Shown: piece after piece, positions 21,849 through 25,644 of the stretch | How the letters are laid out: the number at the start of each line of letters is the position of its first letter | Numbering within the stretch: position 1 is the stretch's first letter | Origin: F1-20-MAGs119 sp964556145 | Lineage (GTDB): Bacteria > Actinomycetota > Acidimicrobiia > Acidimicrobiales > Ilumatobacteraceae | Length of the DNA: 25,644 bases | Assembly: GCA_964556145.1 (NCBI GenBank) | Contig: CAZKVD010000017.1 | Coordinates: 1 to 25,644 of the forward strand | Reading direction: 5' to 3' | Position numbers and translations under genes: made by a program | The notes under the pieces: model-generated | The model's input: only the letters and a program-made list of their open reading frames with translations | What the model was told of the DNA's origin: nothing | The model's database searches: none

Positions 21849-22693
21849 AACACCGTGCATCGAACGACCGCGAAATTCACGATGACGTCCCCGTCAAGCC
21901 CGCTGCAACCGTCATGCTGGTACGCGACGACGATGCGACACTCGACATCGAAGTCTTCATGTTGCGACGCACGTTGAAAGCGGTCTTTGCCGGAGGCATG
22001 TACGTGTTCCCCGGCGGCAAGGTCGACGACGTCGATGGTGGCGATCACATCGAACACCTCTGTGACGGTCTCACCGATGCCGAAGCCAGTCGACTGCTGC
22101 AGCTGCCGGCAGGCGGACTCGCGTACTGGGTTGCTGCAATTCGTGAATGTTTCGAAGAGGCGGGGGTCTTGTTGGCCCGACATGCCGCGACCGGCGAACC
22201 GGTGCGGTTCGACGACCCCGATGTCGCCGATCGCTTCACGGGCTACCGCCATCGTGTTCACGACGGAAGTCTCGGCTTGCACGAGCTGTGCGACCTCGAG
22301 GGGATTCGTCTTGCGACCGATGCGATTCGTTACGTCAGTCACTGGATCACCCCGAAGGGCGAAGTTCGCCGCTTCGACACCCGTTTCTTCCTGGCGCGTG
22401 CACCGCAGGCGCAGGACCCACTGCACGACGACGGCGAAACAATCGAAAGTCTGTGGGTGTCGCCCACCGACGCCCTCGAAAGATTCAAGCGCGGTGAGCT
22501 GGCCATGATCCCGCCGACGATCCGCAACCTCGAGTTCCTTGTTCCGCACGGAACTGCCGACGAGGCCCTCGAAGCGGCGACGAAGGTGGGTATTCCACCT
22601 GCGATCATCCCGCGACTCCGTGTCGATGCCGATGGCAAGGTCACGGCCGTGGTGATGCCCGATGAAGCGGGCTACGACGACTTGCCCGACTGA
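21845..22693 (+). CDS. Nudix hydrolase, NUDT19/CoA-diphosphatase-like
   Basis: A 282-residue Nudix enzyme that hydrolyses a nucleoside diphosphate linked to another group. The Nudix box core is RECFEEAGVLL (residues 100-110), preceded by GGMYVFPGGKVDDVD (50-64). An insertion of about 35 residues lies between FPGGKVD and the box, as in the NUDT7/NUDT8/NUDT19 group, which cleaves CoA and acyl-CoA. HWITPKGEVRRFDTRFFLA and the C-terminal AMIPPTIRNLEFL also fit NUDT19-type proteins. CoA as substrate is therefore likely but inferred. GTG 21845 overlaps the fxsA stop. The gene ends 13 bp from the convergent mrp gene. Confidence 0.87.
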   Translation: MKHRASNDREIHDDVPVKPAATVMLVRDDDATLDIEVFMLRRTLKAVFAGGMYVFPGGKVDDVDGGDHIEHLCDGLTDAEASRLLQLPAGGLAYWVAAIRECFEEAGVLLARHAATGEPVRFDDPDVADRFTGYRHRVHDGSLGLHELCDLEGIRLATDAIRYVSHWITPKGEVRRFDTRFFLARAPQAQDPLHDDGETIESLWVSPTDALERFKRGELAMIPPTIRNLEFLVPHGTADEALEAATKVGIPPAIIPRLRVDADGKVTAVVMPDEAGYDDLPD

Positions 22694-22706
22694 ACCAACC
22701 CGTTCG

Positions 22707-23930
22707 TCATGAGCGCGGTCGAACCGACACCGCGACACCATCGTGGTCGTCGCGTGCACTACAGCCCGCCATTGCATCGACCGACACAGTTTGCTCGGCA
22801 ATTCGCGCGGCGATTTCGTTGAAAACGCGGGCTGCCTCGCCGGTGCCGTGAAACGCAACGGGTTCGCCCGCGTCGCCGCCCGCAGCAACGGTGGCTTCGA
22901 TGGGCACCTGACCCAATAGTTCGACACCGATTTCGTCGGCCAGTGCACGTCCGCCGCCGACCCCGAAGAGCGCGTACGACTCACCGTGGTTGCAGCGAAA
23001 TTCGCTCATGTTCTCGATGACGCCCGCGACGCGCAGAAAACTTCGCCGTGCCATGTCGGCTGCACGGATGGCAACCTTCTGGGCCGAGATCGCCGGAGTG
23101 GTGACAATGACCAGATCGGTGCGCGGCAACATGCGCGCGAGACCCATCTGCACGTCGCCGGTTCCGGGGGGCATGTCGATGAGGAGGTAGTCGAGGTGTC
23201 CCCAGTGCACGTCGTTCAAGAACTGCTCGACGGCTTTTGTGAGCATGAGACCGCGCCACATGAGCGCAGTTCCTTCGTCTTCGACCAGCATTCCCGTTGA
23301 GACGACCTTGAGCAGTCCGGCGCCGATACGACGCTCGTTCGGAATGATCATCGGCTTGTCGCGTCCGTCGACACGTTCGGCCTGCAGCCGGTCGGGGATA
23401 CCGAGCATGCGTGGGATCGAAAATCCCCAGATGTCGGCATCGAGCACACCGACGGTTGCGCCACGTGCGGCAAGTGCGGCGGCGAGATTCACGGTGACCG
23501 AGCTCTTGCCCACCCCACCCTTGCCGCTGGCGATCGCAAGCACCCGCGCGCCGACGGGCACTGCAGTGTCGGTGGCATCTTCGTGTGCTTTCCAGCGCGC
23601 GCGCGTCATGACGGCACTGCGCTCATCGGCCGTCATTTCTCCCCAGTCGATGATGACCTTTGTGACCGCCGGATGAACCTCGAGTCGTGATTCGATGTCC
23701 TTTTTCAACTGGGCGCGGAGGGGGCAGCCCTTGATGGTGAGCTTGAAGCCGATGTGGACGACCCCATCGGAGCCCACCGTGACATCACCCACCATGCCGA
23801 GGTCGACCACGTTGTCGCCCAATTCGGGGTCGATGACGGCCCGGAGAAGGTTGCGCACCGCATCGGCCGTCGGCAGGAGCCCCCCGCCCTGCCCGTCGGC
23901 GCCCGGGTTTTTGTTAGGTGCGCTTTCCAT
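22707..23930 (-). CDS. Mrp/ApbC-type Fe-S cluster carrier ATPase
   Basis: A P-loop ATPase of the Mrp/NBP35 family that binds and hands on Fe-S clusters. The N-terminal MIP18/DUF59 domain (about 22-100) contains VIDPELGDNVVDLGMV and KGCPLR. The ATPase has ASGKGGVGKSSVTVNLA (135-151), VLDADIWGFSIPRMLG and DYLLIDMPPGTGDVQM. The usual CxxC that bridges a cluster between subunits is not complete: the segment reads SEFRCNHG, so only Cys313 is kept. Other actinobacterial Mrp proteins also vary here, so cluster transfer may use other ligands. ATG 23930 has TACATT 6 nt upstream. It is divergent from an IscA-like gene with 29 bp between starts, a context that supports a role in Fe-S metabolism. Confidence 0.92.
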   Translation of the reverse strand: MESAPNKNPGADGQGGGLLPTADAVRNLLRAVIDPELGDNVVDLGMVGDVTVGSDGVVHIGFKLTIKGCPLRAQLKKDIESRLEVHPAVTKVIIDWGEMTADERSAVMTRARWKAHEDATDTAVPVGARVLAIASGKGGVGKSSVTVNLAAALAARGATVGVLDADIWGFSIPRMLGIPDRLQAERVDGRDKPMIIPNERRIGAGLLKVVSTGMLVEDEGTALMWRGLMLTKAVEQFLNDVHWGHLDYLLIDMPPGTGDVQMGLARMLPRTDLVIVTTPAISAQKVAIRAADMARRSFLRVAGVIENMSEFRCNHGESYALFGVGGGRALADEIGVELLGQVPIEATVAAGGDAGEPVAFHGTGEAARVFNEIAARIAEQTVSVDAMAGCSARDDHDGVAVSVRPRS

Positions 23931-23936
23931 GCCCCA

Positions 23937-23942
23937 AATGTA
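23937..23942 (-). promoter_or_regulatory. Putative -10 element of mrp
   Basis: On the minus strand TACATT ends 6 nt before ATG 23930. Only 4 bp separate it from the -10 element of the divergent IscA-like gene. Confidence 0.5.
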
Positions 23943-23946
23943 TCGG

Positions 23947-23952
23947 TATCAT
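23947..23952 (+). promoter_or_regulatory. Putative -10 element of the IscA-like gene
   Basis: TATCAT ends 7 nt before ATG 23960. It matches the sigma70 -10 consensus at 5 of 6 positions. The two divergent promoters overlap, so they could hardly be occupied at once. Confidence 0.55.
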
Positions 23953-23959
23953 TTTTTCC

Positions 23960-24280
23960 ATGATCACTCTCACCGATGCAGCAGCAACGAAGGTCAAGCA
24001 ACTGCTCGAGGCCGAGGGCGCAAACGACCTCGCACTCCGCGTGGCGGTCCGCCCGGGTGGATGTTCGGGTTTCTCCTACGAGATGTACTTCGATGGCGAC
24101 GTTGCCACCGATGACACCCTTGCAACCTTCGGTGACGTCAAGGTGATCGTCGACCCGGCGTCGGCTCAGCTACTCGAGGGCGCAAGCCTCGATTACAAGG
24201 ACGGCCTGCAAGAGGCCGGCTTTGCAATCAACAATCCCAACGCAACCCGCACCTGCGGTTGCGGCAACAGCTTCAGCTGA
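23960..24280 (+). CDS. HesB/IscA/ErpA-type iron-sulfur cluster insertion protein
   Basis: A 106-residue A-type Fe-S carrier that passes clusters to target enzymes. The three ligand cysteines are in GGCSGFSYEM (Cys35) and in TCGCGNSFS near the C-terminus (Cys100 and Cys102). ITLTDAAATKVKQLL and FAINNPNATRTCGCG match the family. ATG 23960 begins the conserved domain directly; the longer frame upstream overlaps mrp on the other strand and is not supported. Its stop overlaps the stop of the convergent lipoprotein gene by 8 nt. Pairing with mrp suggests a small Fe-S assembly locus. Confidence 0.94.
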   Translation: MITLTDAAATKVKQLLEAEGANDLALRVAVRPGGCSGFSYEMYFDGDVATDDTLATFGDVKVIVDPASAQLLEGASLDYKDGLQEAGFAINNPNATRTCGCGNSFS

Positions 24281-25166
24281 TTCCGTTGCGGGCAAACACG
24301 GCCCGCACCTCCTCGGCATCGAAAATTGCATCGAGCCGGTCCACCAGCACGCCCTGTGCGTCGGTGATGAACAACGCAGGTTCGTAGGTCATCTTGTAGT
24401 CGGTCACGGCCTTGGCAGCAGTCGTCGCGGTGCGGTCGGTGTAGATCTCGGCGTGGACGAAGGTGACCGCATCGCCGACCCGTTCGCGAACGTCGAGAAT
24501 CGCATCGAGTGCCGGTGAGCATGTTCCTGTTTGGCAGTAGGCCGGCGTGCCGAGCAGGTAGGCAACCGGCTTGCCCATCGCGAGGGCGTCGCGCAGCGAG
24601 ACGTCGTGCAACGGACACGCCGGCTCGCGCGTGCACACCGGGTCGACATCGCGTGGGTCGGCCATGGTCGGAGTGTCGACGGGCGGCAACGGATCACCGA
24701 CGAGGGGGATTGCGACTTCGCCGCGATCGAAAAGCTGAATTGACGACCCGGGCTGGTCGCTGCCGATCAGGTTGACCACGTACAAGCCGACCTTGTCGAT
24801 CGTCACTTCGAGTGGCCAATACGGCTGAGGGACGTCGGTGACGTGTGATGCAACGATGAGCGGGTCGTCGAATCCGATCCCGTTGCCGTCGATGTCGGTG
24901 ATGCCGAAACTCAGGCTGTCGGGAATGTCGACACCGCTGTCGGTGGTCAGTACGCCATCGGCACCGGCGAGAGAAAAGGGCAGTCGCAGTCGACCCGGAA
25001 CGAGTACATCACCCGGGAACCGCTTGACGAGGTTGACGCCGGAGAGATCGGGGCCTGCGCCGCCGTTTCCTCCACCGCAGGCTGCAAGAAACGAGGGCGC
25101 GACGAACGTCGCGGCGCCGACGCCGATACCACGTGCAAGGAACTGTCGACGCGAGAGATTCCCCAT
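24273..25166 (-). CDS. Tat-exported lipoprotein with thioredoxin-like domain
   Basis: An extracytoplasmic, membrane-tethered protein of 297 residues. The N-terminus has a twin-arginine motif SRRQFL (5-10), a hydrophobic stretch and a lipobox LAAC with Cys30, followed by a GGG-rich linker. A beta-rich middle domain (about 45-165) has no family I recognise. The C-terminal domain resembles thioredoxin: LGTPAYCQTGTCSPALDAIL with Cys211 and Cys216, a strand VTFVHAEIY, and TYEPALFITDAQG with the cis-proline-like Pro. The cysteines are spaced CxxxxC rather than CxxC, so ordinary disulfide exchange is uncertain. ATG 25166 has TATAGT 6 nt upstream; the open frame beyond it is antisense to the next gene. 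Confidence 0.85.
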   Translation of the reverse strand: MGNLSRRQFLARGIGVGAATFVAPSFLAACGGGNGGAGPDLSGVNLVKRFPGDVLVPGRLRLPFSLAGADGVLTTDSGVDIPDSLSFGITDIDGNGIGFDDPLIVASHVTDVPQPYWPLEVTIDKVGLYVVNLIGSDQPGSSIQLFDRGEVAIPLVGDPLPPVDTPTMADPRDVDPVCTREPACPLHDVSLRDALAMGKPVAYLLGTPAYCQTGTCSPALDAILDVRERVGDAVTFVHAEIYTDRTATTAAKAVTDYKMTYEPALFITDAQGVLVDRLDAIFDAEEVRAVFARNGIS

Positions 25167-25172
25167 GCGGGA

Positions 25173-25178
25173 ACTATA
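25173..25178 (-). promoter_or_regulatory. Putative -10 element of the Tat lipoprotein gene
   Basis: On the minus strand TATAGT ends 6 nt before ATG 25166. It overlaps the -10 element of the divergent Rid gene, since the TA core is shared between the strands. Confidence 0.55.
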
Positions 25179-25182
25179 AGGT
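25177..25182 (+). promoter_or_regulatory. Putative -10 element of the Rid gene
   Basis: TAAGGT ends 6 nt before ATG 25189; the hexamer TATAAG at 25175-25180 is an overlapping choice. The whole region between the two start codons is only 22 bp. Confidence 0.5.
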
Positions 25183-25188
25183 TGCGTC

Positions 25189-25644
25189 ATGGCAGCAAAG
25201 AAAGTCACGTCAAAGAAGGCCGCAACAAAAAAGGCCGCGCCGAAGGCATCGAAGGCGAAAAAGTCGACCGCGAAGAAGTCGACAGCCGCAAAGCCTGCGG
25301 CGCCGGTGGGTCCGTACACGCCGGTCGTGCGCGCGGGTGATTGGGTGATCGTGTCGGGCCAGCTCGGATTGAAGGACGGCGTGATGGCAAAGGGAGTCTC
25401 TGCGCAAACCGCCCAAGCCGTGGTCAACTTGAAGGCTCGTCTCGCCGAGGCGGGAGTCACCATCAACGACGTGAAAAAGACCCTGTGCTTCCTCACCGAC
25501 ATGGACACGTTTGCCACGTTCAACGAGGCCTATGTGGCGGGATTCGGAAAGAGCAGGCCCGCCCGCAGCACCATCGGTGTGGCGTCGTTGCCGGCCGGCG
25601 GACAGGTCGAAATCGAAGCCTGGGCGTACAAGCCGCTACGGTGA
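25189..25644 (+). CDS. Rid (YjgF/YER057c/UK114) family protein with lysine-rich N-terminal tail
   Basis: The C-terminal part (about 39-151) is a Rid-family domain. It has PVVRAGDWVIVSGQLGLKDG, a helix AQAVVNLKARLAEAGV, VKKTLCFLTDMDTFATFNEAY and the active-site region RPARSTIGVASLPAGGQVEIEAWA. The Arg used by imine/enamine deaminases of the RidA type is present in PARST, and the Glu in VEIEA is kept, so deaminase activity on reactive enamines is possible. The first 36 residues are a tail of Lys, Ala, Ser and Thr with 13 lysines, like the tails of histone H1 or actinobacterial HU. No later start codon removes it cleanly, and the promoter position supports ATG 25189. The stop is the last codon of the window. 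Confidence 0.9.
   Translation: MAAKKVTSKKAATKKAAPKASKAKKSTAKKSTAAKPAAPVGPYTPVVRAGDWVIVSGQLGLKDGVMAKGVSAQTAQAVVNLKARLAEAGVTINDVKKTLCFLTDMDTFATFNEAYVAGFGKSRPARSTIGVASLPAGGQVEIEAWAYKPLR

Noticed and set aside
21434..22984. Minus-strand open frame of 516 codons antisense to fxsA and the Nudix gene
   Set aside because: The plus strand encodes two well-supported families, and the antisense translation has low-complexity composition without domains.
1..25644. CRISPR arrays, insertion sequences, phage genes, toxin-antitoxin pairs
   Set aside because: I saw no regular direct repeats, transposase motifs, phage proteins or small paired toxin-like genes on either strand.

Overview
The window is about 25.6 kb of dense, high-GC bacterial DNA with chromosomal housekeeping and metabolic genes. 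It has no insertion sequence, phage gene, CRISPR array or other sign of transfer. Several features point to an actinobacterium: a WhiB-like Fe-S regulator next to a pair of Get3/ArsA-type ATPases, an aspartokinase with an internal beta-subunit start, a MeaA-type B12 mutase, and an Mrp protein with an N-terminal MIP18/DUF59 domain. A lineage such as Acidimicrobiia is my guess; the class is not proven by the sequence. Ten Ns at 10848-10857 show that this is a draft or metagenome assembly.

Layout. 27-4494 (+): an ABC exporter, both subunits of exonuclease VII and a polyprenyl diphosphate synthase, in overlapping operon-like order. 4508-5589 (+): a membrane-anchored LysM protein and an unassigned protein with an HxD...H...R pattern. 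5590-9127 (-): 3-hydroxyacyl-CoA dehydrogenase, Aat transferase and MeaA mutase, apparently one transcript. 9184-9966 (+): a tyrosine phosphatase, divergent from the dehydrogenase across a perfect 18-bp palindrome. 9985-10854 (-): a membrane-anchored cyclophilin cut by the N gap. 10894-14114 (+): aspartokinase, a methyltransferase and aspartate-semialdehyde dehydrogenase. 14139-16561 (-): tRNA-Pro(CGG), a stand-alone receiver domain and two Get3/ArsA-like ATPases. 16596-18309 (+): an NfeD-like membrane protein and a Wbl regulator. 18343-21338 (-): selB and selA of the selenocysteine pathway. 21387-22693 (+): FxsA and a Nudix hydrolase. 22707-25166: Mrp (-), an IscA/HesB protein (+) and a Tat lipoprotein with a thioredoxin-like domain (-). 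25189-25644 (+): a Rid-family protein with a lysine-rich tail.

How the genes work together. The window covers aspartate-family amino acid synthesis (lysC, asd), CoA-thioester metabolism (hbd, meaA), Fe-S assembly (Mrp, IscA; Wbl as an Fe-S sensor), selenocysteine decoding (SelA, SelB), isoprenoid synthesis and DNA repair. No single new system spans the window.

The strongest global signal is regulatory. Nearly every gene that begins a transcription unit has a TANNNT hexamer ending 5-9 nt before its start codon. This suggests that leaderless mRNAs are the default, and it let me choose several start codons. Internal or special starts (the lysC beta subunit, wbl, nfeD, the upstream ArsA ATPase) carry clear Shine-Dalgarno sequences instead. 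Convergent genes abut or overlap, and no intrinsic terminators are visible. Local novelty candidates are the palindrome between hbd and the phosphatase, the lysine-tailed Rid protein, the HxD...H...R protein, and a NfeD protein that seems to lack its catalytic serine.
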